A DNA stretch of 53,469 nt. Source: Planctomycetaceae bacterium. Lineage in GTDB: Bacteria > Planctomycetota > Planctomycetia > Pirellulales > Pirellulaceae. Shown here one piece after another: positions 9,724 through 17,857 of this stretch (positions are counted from its first letter, which is position 1; each line of letters begins with the position of its first letter). A program made the translations under genes and the position numbers. Below the pieces are notes generated by a model, which was given only the letters and a program-made list of their open reading frames with translations, did no database searches and was not told the DNA's origin. The stretch spans positions 1 through 53,469 of the forward strand of contig PBTE01000189.1 of NCBI GenBank assembly GCA_002726515.1, written 5' to 3'.

Positions 9724-10650
9724 ATGGGACTTTTTGACCGGATCAAGCAGGGGCTTCAAAAGACTTCCCGGGTACTCCAGACCGATATTCGTGACCTGCT
9801 CAAGCAGGAAGGTCGCCTGGTAGACGACGACCTCTTGAAAGAACTCTTCGCCATTCTCGTCCGCACCGACATGGGAGGCGGACCGGCGGCGACCATTCGA
9901 GATGACATACAAAAGTCCTTTCGTGGCCGCGTCGTGAAGGAAGAAGATGTCTTGTCCTCGGTAAAGACCAACCTGAAAGAATTGTTAGCCCAGCCGGAAG
10001 TCCCGATCAATTTGGCGGAGGAAGGACCGACGGTCATCATGGTGGTCGGTGTGAATGGATCGGGGAAGACGACTTCCATCGCAAAGTTAGCGCACCGGTT
10101 TACCACGGAAGGAAAAAAAGTGGTCCTGGGAGCTGGTGACACTTTCCGAGCAGCGGCCGTCGAGCAGCTGATCATTTGGGCAGATCGTATCGGTGCAGAA
10201 ATCGTGACTGGCGACTCGGGACAGGATCCCGCCAGTGTCGCCTTTGCGGCTGTCACCAAAGCGATCCAGGTTCAGGCAGATCTCTGCATTATCGACACGG
10301 CTGGCCGTTTGCAGACACAATCCAATTTGATGCAGGAACTGAGCAAGATTCGACGGGTGATCCAAAAGCAGATCCCCACCGCACCTCAAGAAGTTCTGCT
10401 GGTTTTGGATGCGACCGCTGGACAAAACGGAATCAGCCAGGCCAAAGGATTTTCCGAAGCCGTCCAGTGCACGGGCATTGTGCTGGCAAAGTTGGACGGT
10501 ACGGCCAAAGGAGGCGTCGTCATTCCAATTCGCCAACACTTCGATCTACCAGTCAAGTTGGTGGGGGTGGGCGAAGGAGCCGAGGATTTGACCCAGTTCA
10601 ACGTGGACGAGTTCGTAGATGCCTTTTTTTCAGACCAAGAATCCGAGTGA
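9724..10650 (+). CDS. ftsY: Signal recognition particle receptor FtsY
   Basis: SRP-family GTPase that docks SRP-ribosome complexes at the membrane for co-translational insertion. The 308 aa comprise an N-domain helical bundle (about 1-95) and the G-domain with G1 GVNGSGKTT at 109-117, GAGDTFRAAAVEQL, G3 DTAGRLQ, G4 AKLDGTAKGG and the closing GVGEGAEDLTQF. The normally variable acidic A-domain is absent; the protein begins with an amphipathic MGLFDRIKQGL helix that can bind lipid. This short form is common outside enterobacteria. The gene is followed by a C-rich, G-poor stretch that may be a Rho-dependent termination site. Confidence 0.98.
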   Translation: MGLFDRIKQGLQKTSRVLQTDIRDLLKQEGRLVDDDLLKELFAILVRTDMGGGPAATIRDDIQKSFRGRVVKEEDVLSSVKTNLKELLAQPEVPINLAEEGPTVIMVVGVNGSGKTTSIAKLAHRFTTEGKKVVLGAGDTFRAAAVEQLIIWADRIGAEIVTGDSGQDPASVAFAAVTKAIQVQADLCIIDTAGRLQTQSNLMQELSKIRRVIQKQIPTAPQEVLLVLDATAGQNGISQAKGFSEAVQCTGIVLAKLDGTAKGGVVIPIRQHFDLPVKLVGVGEGAEDLTQFNVDEFVDAFFSDQESE

Positions 10651-11008
10651 TTCCGACTGCCCGCGACGTCGATTCTTTTCATTATTCAACTCTTTCTTCG
10701 GCCTCTCTTCTCAAATCCCATTCTTCCACCTCTCTCTCTTGCTTGCATGCGGCAAGTAAATAATGGGCTACCGTTACAAATTACCCACCTCAACACCTAT
10801 TTGTCTCTTCCTTCCCAATTTTTCAAATTCTCGATGAAATTGGTGACCACCCACGGCCGATTTGTCCTACATGGATGGAAAAAAATCGGTTGCAGGGTGT
10901 CTGCAAATCGTTTGATTCCCCCGAACATATTCTCTCAAATTGTTTTTCCCGCGGTTTGTGCGGCGGATACAAACCCATCTCCCTCAAAGTTCATCACGGA
11001 GTTTTATC
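10651..11008. other. Intergenic region ftsY-porin
   Basis: About 358 bp. The first part is the pyrimidine-rich tract described separately; the remainder is probably the promoter and leader of the porin gene. No further gene is supported. GGAG at 10998-11001 is the porin ribosome binding site. Confidence 0.45.
10665..10745 (+). promoter_or_regulatory. C/T-rich, G-poor stretch after ftsY, possible Rho utilisation site
   Basis: Downstream of the ftsY stop the transcribed strand reads almost only pyrimidines and A for about 70 nt, with just two adjacent G bases in the middle and two near the end. High C, very low G and lack of structure are the known properties of rut sites bound by Rho, and there is no intrinsic terminator after ftsY. 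Function is inferred from composition only; an alternative is a long untranslated leader of the porin gene. Confidence 0.35.
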
Positions 11009-12400
11009 ATGAAGTTTGCGAAGCTAATGGCAGTCGCACTAGCATGTGTTGGCATGGCGGCCAGCGGTGAGGGGGCTCAAAAATTGAGTGACCCCAACTC
11101 GACCCCATCAACATTTGACTACTACCAATTGGAAGAAGCACCTTCCCCCAGCGACTTGAACGTGAAAAAGGTTTCTTTAAGAAGCAACCTGGGATTGAGT
11201 TGCGACGAAGACCCCGGTTGCGAAGCGGCCCCTGATTGCGGTTGCGAAGCGGCCCCTGATTGCGGTTGCGAAGCGGCCCCTGATTGTGGTTGTGAAGCGG
11301 CCCCTAGTTGCGGTTGCGAAGCTAGTTGCAACCTGGGCAATCTCGGCCTGGGCAATCTTGGCCTGCCGAGCTGGAAAAGTTCGTGCATCAACATCGGCGG
11401 ATGGATTCAATCGGGCTACAGTGGTAACGAGCAGCCTTTTTCAGATACCAGAGGTGACTTGCTCGCATTCAACGACTCGACAGGTGATAGTGGTCTGGAC
11501 TTGCACCAGGCCTGGGTCTACGTCGAGAAGACTGCGAACGCCAATGGTGGTTGCTGGGACTGGGGAGTCCGCGCCGACTTTTTGTACGGAACCGACGCTC
11601 AAAAGACTCAAGCTTTTGGTAACAGCGACCAGGATTCCTATGACGCTGACTGGGACCACGGCCGATACGGCTCCGCCATTCCTCAGGCGTATGTTGAAGT
11701 TGCCAAGGGCAACCTGTCCGTGAAAGCCGGTCACTTCTTCACCATCGTAGGTTATGAAGTCATTCCGGCCACCGGTAACCGTTTCTTCAGCCACTCGTTC
11801 ACCATGTTCAACGGAGAGCCGTTCACTCACACCGGTGCATTGGCCACCTACACGTGCAGCGACTCCTTGGAATTTTACGGTGGCTGGGTAGCTGGTTGGG
11901 ACACTGGCTTCGAAGACTACACCGATCGCGACGGGAATGAAGAAGGAAGCATGTTCCTCGGTGGATTCAGTATCAGCAACTGCTGCGACACCGCCACCCT
12001 GACCTACATCACCTACGTTGGTGACTTCGGATGGCGTGGTTCAGACGGCTATGGCCACAGTCTGGTCCTGGACATGAACCTCTGCAACGGCATCAACTAC
12101 GTTGTACAGAGCGATTACGTCCACACCGACGAGTACAGGGAAGATACCATCGGAATCAACCAGTACATGTTCTGCAACGTCAACGATTGCCTGACAGCTG
12201 GTGTCCGTATCGAGTGGTACAAGGACGACGCTTTCGGTGATGGTGTCGATGACGTGTACTCGGCTACTTTCGGCTTGAACTACAAGCCCCTCAGCAACGT
12301 TGTCGTGCGTCCCGAAGTCCGCCACAATTGGGACGTTGGCGGCTTGGCACACGACGATGAGATCACCGTCTTCGGTGTCGACACGATCGTTAGTTTCTAA
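11009..12400 (+). CDS. Outer-membrane beta-barrel porin with Cys-rich repeat (OmpL-like, BBP2 family)
   Basis: The ATG at 11009 (463 aa) is 7 nt after GGAG and gives a clean signal peptide (MKFAKLMAVALACVGMAASG); an upstream in-frame ATG at 10940 would put 23 extra residues before it. After the signal comes a linker with five tandem GCEAAPDC-type units at about residues 70-107, then an LGNLGL repeat, then a beta-barrel of alternating aromatic strands (INIGGWIQSGYSG; KAGHFFTIVGYEVIPA; NRFFSHSF) ending in IVSF, a C-terminal Phe typical of outer-membrane barrels. The pattern matches the planctomycete putative beta-barrel porin-2 family. The Cys pairs probably form disulfides or bind metal in the periplasm. 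Monocistronic: it ends in a strong terminator. Confidence 0.88.
   Translation: MKFAKLMAVALACVGMAASGEGAQKLSDPNSTPSTFDYYQLEEAPSPSDLNVKKVSLRSNLGLSCDEDPGCEAAPDCGCEAAPDCGCEAAPDCGCEAAPSCGCEASCNLGNLGLGNLGLPSWKSSCINIGGWIQSGYSGNEQPFSDTRGDLLAFNDSTGDSGLDLHQAWVYVEKTANANGGCWDWGVRADFLYGTDAQKTQAFGNSDQDSYDADWDHGRYGSAIPQAYVEVAKGNLSVKAGHFFTIVGYEVIPATGNRFFSHSFTMFNGEPFTHTGALATYTCSDSLEFYGGWVAGWDTGFEDYTDRDGNEEGSMFLGGFSISNCCDTATLTYITYVGDFGWRGSDGYGHSLVLDMNLCNGINYVVQSDYVHTDEYREDTIGINQYMFCNVNDCLTAGVRIEWYKDDAFGDGVDDVYSATFGLNYKPLSNVVVRPEVRHNWDVGGLAHDDEITVFGVDTIVSF
11216..11329 (+). repeat. 24-bp tandem repeat encoding GCEAAPDC
   Basis: Four complete 24-bp units and a partial fifth, in frame with the porin gene, start at 11216, 11240, 11264, 11288 and 11312. 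The first three are nearly identical; the fourth changes C to T in two Cys-codon regions and ends in Ser, and the fifth is shortened to GCEASC. The array is a probable length-variable site by slippage. Confidence 0.9.
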
Positions 12401-12450
12401 GTGACTGAATCACACCGATGTGATTCGATTCACTGATCTGCGAAGTTTCA

Positions 12451-12487
12451 AAGCCGCCCGGGTGCTTGCACTCGGGCGGCTTTTTTT
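12451..12487 (+). terminator. Intrinsic terminator of the porin gene
   Basis: A near-perfect hairpin pairs 12451-12464 with 12469-12482 around a CTTG loop; its core is GCCGCCCG/CGGGCGGC. The 3' arm runs directly into seven T residues. It lies about 50 bp after the porin stop and is the clearest intrinsic terminator in the window. Confidence 0.92.
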
Positions 12488-13102
12488 GGCCGGTGGCGAG
12501 TGGCCCCTTCTATTTTCTACTGCCCTGTACCTTGTTCCTGCTTTCGGGTTCTTCCAACCGCTCAGTGGGGCTTCGGCACCTGCTCACTCAGCAGGCGTCC
12601 TTTCTTCCGGGTTGGTGATCGCACACGGATGAACGACTGCCGCTCCGCAAGGGGACTCCAAACGGTGGAGAGATTGGACCGGACCTCTTTGCCAGTGGGC
12701 GGGGGTTTCTGGCATGACCCAGGTTGCCATACGGTTGCCCCATGCGTCTCTTCGCCGGAATCCCTTTTCGACATACGCGGGCTGTCTGCCTGTTCGAAAA
12801 ACACCTCCAGCACGCTCTGTTACAGGATTCTGGAAGAAGCGAAGGCCCGGAGTACCCTCCCAATCGACAACTTGGTAAAATTTCGGGAGACCTGAACGAT
12901 GATACAAATCCCTTGCAGAATCGGACCGTCCAGGACGGTGGCCGGCGATTAAGAAAACACGTTCAACGTACTGATTTGAGATGGTTTGTCGGTAACATGC
13001 AGGGCACCACACAATCGATTTTCCCTCCTCAGGGTGGTACTACAAACGAAATTCAAATAGTAAAACTAACCCCTGTGCGGACCAAACTTCGGAGTCACAG
13101 CG
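12488..13102. other. Long intergenic region between the porin and PII genes
   Basis: About 615 bp with no convincing gene: open frames here have no recognisable motif and no good ribosome binding site. It contains the PII promoter region; GGAG at about 13090 precedes the PII ATG. No clear -24/-12 sigma-54 promoter was found. Confidence 0.45.
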
Positions 13103-13450
13103 ATGAAACTGATCATTGCCATCATTCAGCCCAACCGGCTCGAAGCAGTGAAAATGGCGCTCACCGAGGTCGAAGTCTTCCGACTCACGCTCATGGACTG
13201 CCAGGGATTTGGCCGCCAGAAAGGACACACCGAGGTTTACCGTGGTCATGAACTGACTGTCAACCTGCTCCGCAAAGTCCAGTTACAGATCGCCGTCAAC
13301 GACGAATTCGTGGAACCCACGATCAACGCCATTGTCCAGGGAGGTCGTTCGGGAGATCAGGGAGAAATCGGCGACGGCAAGATCTTTGTCCTGCCCATGG
13401 ACGATTGCGTGCGAATTCGTACGGGCGAACGCGGCTCCGAAGCCATCTGA
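13103..13450 (+). CDS. PII-family nitrogen regulatory protein, lacking Tyr51
   Basis: A 115-aa trimeric signal protein that senses ATP/ADP and 2-oxoglutarate and controls nitrogen assimilation partners. It aligns with E. coli GlnB without gaps from residue 1 to 51: MKLIIAIIQP, GFGRQKGHTEVYRGHE, and the C-terminal GDGKIF and RIRTGERG nucleotide-site motifs. The T-loop differs: the uridylylated Tyr51 is Leu, although Tyr46 is kept, and residue 9 is Gln, not Lys. Two extra residues lie before the GDGKIF loop (RSGDQGEIGDGK). No amtB, glnA or glnD is adjacent. Control is therefore probably by ligand binding alone, or by another modification (inference). I leave the symbol empty because GlnB and GlnK cannot be separated here. 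Confidence 0.93.
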   Translation: MKLIIAIIQPNRLEAVKMALTEVEVFRLTLMDCQGFGRQKGHTEVYRGHELTVNLLRKVQLQIAVNDEFVEPTINAIVQGGRSGDQGEIGDGKIFVLPMDDCVRIRTGERGSEAI

Positions 13451-13458
13451 TTCGGTCA

Positions 13459-14553
13459 TCACTCCAATTCTGGCTCTTCCAGAGGCCGATGCAGCCGGGG
13501 CATCCACTGACACAGTGCCACTCCACCAAAATAGAGTATCGTCAGAGGCGAAGCCATCAGCAACATGCTCATGGGATCTGCAGGAGTGAGAAACATGGCC
13601 AACGTAAAGATGACCAGGATGGCGACTCTCCATTTTCTCAGATAACTGGCTACGTCGAACACACCAATCCGTTCCAGGAACAACATGACTAAAGGCAGTT
13701 GAAAGCTGATGCCGAACCCCAGCGGTAAGAACAGTACGAAAGACATCCACTCGCTGATCCGTGGTTCGGCATCGATGTTCATTTTGCGATTGAAGCTCAG
13801 CAAAAAATCCAAGACGTAATCAAACACAAAGAAATACGCCAAACCAACACCGGCCAAAAAGAGACCGATACTAAAGGGCAGGAACACATAAATATATCGT
13901 CTTTCGTGTGCATACAGCCCCGCCGCGACAAATGCCCAGATGTGGTAGAAAATCCAGGGGCTGGAAATGACGATACCGGCTACCAGGCCCGCCTTCAACC
14001 AAATGACGAAGGATTCCTGGACACTGAGCGTTGAGATGTTCGGGTCGAGGCGACTCCAAACCCGAGTCAGGATCATTTCGGAAGAGGGGACCGTCAACGC
14101 CTCGTCCTCCATTTCATTCGAAACGTCAGTATTGTCTGGTTCTTGGCCAGGCTGGGAACTTGGCACCTTCTCGCCGTCGGGAATCAATTGAAGGACGCGC
14201 TGCAACTCCGCGACTTCAAGATACACCTTCTGAAATGCAAATCGCTTCTCCTTCACGAACTCCTGCACATCGCTGTCCAGGTCCTCGTACTGATCCGTTA
14301 GTTCATTGATTGTGTTCTCGAGATAATATTTCTCCAAAGCTATTTCTAGAGGATTCTTAATTGCCTCGACGACAAGGTTGGAGAACGCCAGACCAAAGAG
14401 GAAAGCAATCATGAGTCCACCAAGAGACCACACGAGCGCGTGGCGCAGTTCCTCCAGATGTTCTCCGAAGGTCATCGTCGATTTGGCGAATAGATCGTCG
14501 TTGTATTCGTCAGGCATAACTCGATACTGAGGCTGATAGAAGTCGGAAGACAT
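13459..14553 (-). CDS. tatC: Twin-arginine translocase subunit TatC with large loop insertion
   Basis: Core subunit of the Tat exporter that recognises twin-arginine signal peptides. From the ATG at 14553 (364 aa; GTG at 14571 is an alternative) it shows FGEHLEELRHAL before TM1, WIFYHIWAFVAAGLYAHERR, AYFFVFDYVLDFL, and the end motif LTPADPMSMLLMASPL, all typical. Between TM1 and the segment ESFVIWLKAGLVAG, family members have about 16 residues; this protein has about 110 (around residues 74-180), rich in Glu/Asp and predicted helical or coiled. That region would lie in the periplasm, next to the signal-peptide site. It is convergent with the PII gene, 8 bp apart. No tatA/tatB lies in the window. 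Confidence 0.96.
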   Translation of the reverse strand: MSSDFYQPQYRVMPDEYNDDLFAKSTMTFGEHLEELRHALVWSLGGLMIAFLFGLAFSNLVVEAIKNPLEIALEKYYLENTINELTDQYEDLDSDVQEFVKEKRFAFQKVYLEVAELQRVLQLIPDGEKVPSSQPGQEPDNTDVSNEMEDEALTVPSSEMILTRVWSRLDPNISTLSVQESFVIWLKAGLVAGIVISSPWIFYHIWAFVAAGLYAHERRYIYVFLPFSIGLFLAGVGLAYFFVFDYVLDFLLSFNRKMNIDAEPRISEWMSFVLFLPLGFGISFQLPLVMLFLERIGVFDVASYLRKWRVAILVIFTLAMFLTPADPMSMLLMASPLTILYFGGVALCQWMPRLHRPLEEPELE

Positions 14554-14571
14554 CGCCCCAACGGAAACCAC

Positions 14572-14982
14572 GATGGCTCGGAACCCGGAAGAGGGCCAAC
14601 TCGCAACGATTAGCTCCGGTTGCCGGGAGTTCCAGGCGGATTGCCTTGCCAGTTTCGTAGTGACGCTAACCGCGAGACTGGCTGGATCCAGTTCGATGCT
14701 GCCCGCCTTGCGGGAGCAGCCAGTTTAACGGCGGGCCAAGCCTGTAACGACTCCCATGATATCATTCGATTGTTCCGATCACAAGCGGGAGAAAGACCGT
14801 AGCGTTTCCCGGAGACTTTCCATCCTTCTCACAACGAGATGCTGGCACTGCTGCCTGCCTTGATAGCGTTTCGATTCCACCTTTCTGTGGCTATTTGACC
14901 TTTGCAGCCCGAACTGATCCGCTGTACCTTTTGCCTTACACCTGACATCTTCTTTCCCCCGGTTTCACAGTTTCACTGCGCC
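14572..14982. other. Intergenic region upstream of tatC and the lipoprotein-like gene
   Basis: About 410 bp between divergent genes. No gene or RNA is supported; both promoters should lie here. Confidence 0.4.
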
Positions 14983-15249
14983 ATGTTGAATCTCCTGAAA
15001 ACCGTGTTGGCGTTCCTGATTTTGCCTTCCGCCTCTGCGTGCGTTGTTACTCCCGATTGGACCAACCCGGGCAACATCCGGACGCAGCAGTTGCGTGCAA
15101 TGCGTCACGACCCCTACGCCGAGACAGATGTAGCGCCCCGGGTGGTTGGTGGACGACCCCGCGAGTACCTGGTACCGTTACCTCAAGCAGTACGGGACCA
15201 ACCCCAAGTGTCCAATTTCTTAAACCGGCCTGTGCCCCGGTTATACTAG
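14983..15249 (+). CDS. Small secreted or lipoprotein-like protein, planctomycete type
   Basis: The ATG at 14983 (88 aa) gives a signal sequence MLNLLKTVLAFLILPSASAC ending in a Cys at residue 20; ASAC only partly fits a lipobox, so lipid attachment is uncertain. The mature part has W-x-NPG followed by an RAMRHDPYAETDVAPRVVGGRP segment that resembles small conserved membrane or secreted proteins I know from Planctomycetes (pattern D-P-Y-x-E-x-D-x-x-P-x-V-x-G-x-R-P). Function is unknown. The reading frame continues upstream to 14902, but the signal peptide decides the start. It stands alone on its strand. Confidence 0.65.
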   Translation: MLNLLKTVLAFLILPSASACVVTPDWTNPGNIRTQQLRAMRHDPYAETDVAPRVVGGRPREYLVPLPQAVRDQPQVSNFLNRPVPRLY

Positions 15250-15617
15250 GTCCGGCAGGCAACTTTATCTTGTGTCCCCGTCTGGACCATGATCTGCCTT
15301 TTTTGACATTGCATCGTTTTCCGGACTCACTGATCAAAAAGCACTCTCACCGCGCCCGGAAATGTCGCGAGCAACTCGTGAAACGGACCCTTTTAAAGTT
15401 GCATCTGCAGGACTAAACCTTTCTGCCCCGGCCAATTGCCTTCACTGAGAATGACGAACCTGTTCCTTGTGGGGCCTCCCTTTCACCACCACAAGTCCTA
15501 AAATGAACACTCTGAAAGAGGTGGAACGGACATTGGCAGCCAGAAGAGCAGATTGGCACTTGAATTCAGTCCATTCCATCAGGTAGTTTGAAACGTTCCG
15601 CTGCATCGGAGGTCAAG
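15250..15617. other. Intergenic region before the pseudouridine synthase gene
   Basis: About 368 bp without supported features except GGAGGT at 15608-15613, the ribosome binding site that decides the next gene's start. Confidence 0.45.
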
Positions 15618-16478
15618 ATGGCTCGTCGTTCACACAATTCGAAACCACGCGGGCAACAGATTCGGCAACTGCCATCTGCGCGCACTGGTGAACGACTACA
15701 GAAAATTCTGGCCGGCAGCGGTTACGGAAGCCGCCGCCAGTGCGAAAGTTTAATTCTTGAGGGCCGCGTCGAAGTCGACAGGAAAGTAGTGGTCGAACTG
15801 GGAACCCGCGCAGATCCATCCGTTCAGGATATTCGCGTCGATGGTGAAGCCATCCCTCGTCTCAAACTGATTTACTACCTGGTCAACAAACCCCCGGGAA
15901 CGGTTTCGACGAATCGGGACCCCGCAGGGCGCAGTCGTGTGATCGACTTGGTCCCTGATGGCGACCAACTTTTTACCGTCGGCCGCTTGGATCGATCGAG
16001 TGAGGGGTTGGTCCTGGTCACCAACGATGGCGAACTGACTCACCGACTCTCTCATCCACGTTTTGGTATCGAAAAGACCTATGTCGTTGAGGTTCACGGG
16101 CATCTTACTGACCAAAAGCTGAAGCAACTGCGGAAGGGAATTCACCTGGCCGAAGCGTTCGCTCAGGTTGTACGGGCGCGTGTCAAACGCTCCTCGAAAA
16201 ATTCGACCACTTTGGAAATCATTCTGAATGAGGGACGTAATCGTGAAATCCGGCGAATGCTAGCGCGGGTGGGCCACAAGGTCCAGGGACTCAAACGAGT
16301 GGCTCTGGGGCCACTAAAACTTGGAGAGATTCCCGTTGGTGCCTATCGGCAACTGACACGTGACGAAGTTCGCGCCCTTCGAAGAGTCTCGTCAACGACT
16401 TTCCGTTCACAACCCTCTCAAAAAAAATCTTCGTCCACGCGGCGGCGAGCAGGGAATAGCCTGCGCAACACCACTTGA
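15618..16478 (+). CDS. rluB: RluB/RsuA-family 23S rRNA pseudouridine synthase
   Basis: Isomerises uridine to pseudouridine in large-subunit rRNA. The ATG at 15618 follows GGAGGT with a 4-nt spacer and is preferred over the TTG at 15588. The 286 aa contain an S4 RNA-binding domain (ERLQKILAGSGYGSRRQCESLI; about residues 25-70) and the catalytic domain with GRLDRSSEGLVLVTNDGEL, where the Asp is the nucleophile, plus NEGRNREIRRMLARVGHKV. A Lys/Arg/Ser-rich tail of about 30 residues extends beyond the domain and may bind RNA. RluB, RluE, RluF and RsuA share these motifs; the S4 domain and length favour RluB, but the exact target base is not proven. Confidence 0.9.
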   Translation: MARRSHNSKPRGQQIRQLPSARTGERLQKILAGSGYGSRRQCESLILEGRVEVDRKVVVELGTRADPSVQDIRVDGEAIPRLKLIYYLVNKPPGTVSTNRDPAGRSRVIDLVPDGDQLFTVGRLDRSSEGLVLVTNDGELTHRLSHPRFGIEKTYVVEVHGHLTDQKLKQLRKGIHLAEAFAQVVRARVKRSSKNSTTLEIILNEGRNREIRRMLARVGHKVQGLKRVALGPLKLGEIPVGAYRQLTRDEVRALRRVSSTTFRSQPSQKKSSSTRRRAGNSLRNTT

Positions 16479-16610
16479 TTCTTTAAGTGACACAAAGTGA
16501 GCGCCGTCTTAAAACGGGCAGGAGGATTTTCAGCGCTCGTTCCATCCCTGTCGGACATTTTTCTGCTTGTCGGCTAGCGAAGTCCGGACATCTGTCGTAC
16601 GATCCGTGGC

Positions 16611-17486
16611 ATGTCAAATCCGCCTCACTCGCCCCATTATGCCGATCAGGCCATCTCCTGTACTGTTTCCGTGTTGGAAAATCTCCAGATTGCACGGAAC
16701 ACGTACCGCCTTCGCTTCGAGTCCCCGCAGATGTCTCGTCGTTTCTTGCCCGGGCAATTCCTGATGCTGCGGCTGGCGGGACTGCAAGATCCCCTACTGG
16801 GTCGTCCACTCGCGCTGTACGACACCGTCTGTAAGGATGATGGAACGCCTCGGGGTATCGATGTCGTGTACCTCGTCATGGGCAAGATGACGAGCCTGTT
16901 GGCGGAAGCAAGTCCAGGGGACAAACTCTCCGTCTGGGGACCGCTCGGGAATGGATTTTATCCTCAGCCAGTTAATCATTTGATCATGGTGGCAGGCGGA
17001 GTCGGTTACACACCTTTCCCCGCTGTAGCACGCGAACATTTGGGATCCCGTCAATATGGCCAACCAGCGCGCACAACGCCTGGCGCGTCCCGTGTATCGA
17101 TGTGCTACGGAGCCCGTTCTGCCGAGTTCTTGGCCGGAATTGAGAACTTCTCGGAAATCGGCGTGGAACTCCACCTGGCAACGGACAATGGCAGCCGGGG
17201 ACACCACGGTCTGGTCACGGACGTCCTGGAGCAAGTCCTGGAACAGAGTGACAGTGATTCTCGCAGGATCTTATGTTGTGGACCGGAACCAATGATGAAA
17301 CGGGTTGCCGAAATTGCGGAACAACAACAGATCGACTGCGACGTTTCGCTGGAAACACCAATGGCCTGCGGCATCGGTATCTGCTTTAGTTGCGTCGCCA
17401 GAGTTCGCGAAGAAGCCGATGGTTGGGACTACAAACGAACCTGTGTGGACGGGCCCGTGTTTGACGCGCGGCAGATCCGGTGGTAG
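16611..17486 (+). CDS. pyrK: Dihydroorotate dehydrogenase electron transfer subunit (PyrK-like)
   Basis: FAD/[2Fe-2S] protein that passes electrons from class 1B dihydroorotate dehydrogenase to NAD+. The 291 aa show an FAD-binding barrel (GQFLMLRL; GRPLALYD), an NAD-binding domain (VAGGVGYTPF; CYGARSAEF; CCGPEPMMK) and the C-terminal Cys cluster MACGIGICFSC...KRTC, fitting the 2Fe-2S pattern CX4CX2CXnC. A ferredoxin-NADP reductase-type flavoprotein is the alternative. No pyrD is adjacent. The 3' end is only 6 bp from the convergent rpsT stop. Confidence 0.88.
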   Translation: MSNPPHSPHYADQAISCTVSVLENLQIARNTYRLRFESPQMSRRFLPGQFLMLRLAGLQDPLLGRPLALYDTVCKDDGTPRGIDVVYLVMGKMTSLLAEASPGDKLSVWGPLGNGFYPQPVNHLIMVAGGVGYTPFPAVAREHLGSRQYGQPARTTPGASRVSMCYGARSAEFLAGIENFSEIGVELHLATDNGSRGHHGLVTDVLEQVLEQSDSDSRRILCCGPEPMMKRVAEIAEQQQIDCDVSLETPMACGIGICFSCVARVREEADGWDYKRTCVDGPVFDARQIRW

Positions 17487-17492
17487 AGAAAC

Positions 17493-17765
17493 TCAGGCCT
17501 GCTGCTTCGCAGATTTGATGCTCCGTTGTAATCGCGACTTGATTCGTGCCGCCCGATTGGGATGAATGATTCGCCGGGCTGCAGCACGGTCCAGCTTCTG
17601 CGTCGCCAGCCGGAGTTGATCCTCACCTCCCTGAACATCCCCCGACGTGATCGCTTCGCGCACTTTTCGCAACTGGTTCCGAATCGCCGATTTGACGGAT
17701 CGATTTCTATCACGGTGGACAACGTTTTGGCGGAGCCTTTTTTTTGCGCTGTTGGTATTCGGCAT
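17493..17765 (-). CDS. rpsT: 30S ribosomal protein S20
   Basis: Primary 16S rRNA-binding protein of the small subunit. The 90-aa basic helical protein begins MPNTNSAKKRLRQN, typical of S20, with the RNRSVKSAIRNQLRK helix and a conserved C-terminal HPNRAARIKSRLQR segment. Monocistronic, convergent with the pyrK-like gene. Length matches the family. Confidence 0.97.
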   Translation of the reverse strand: MPNTNSAKKRLRQNVVHRDRNRSVKSAIRNQLRKVREAITSGDVQGGEDQLRLATQKLDRAAARRIIHPNRAARIKSRLQRSIKSAKQQA

Positions 17766-17857
17766 GAGTTTCTAAGGATAGCGTAGGCTGGCTGGAATAT
17801 TGTCAGGATAAATCGCCCGGGACACGATAGCTTTTCAGAACCTACTTTATCGCCGAT

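Noticed and set aside
12724-13251. Plus-strand 175-codon frame overlapping the PII gene
   Set aside because: It runs in another frame through the well-supported PII gene and has no domain similarity.
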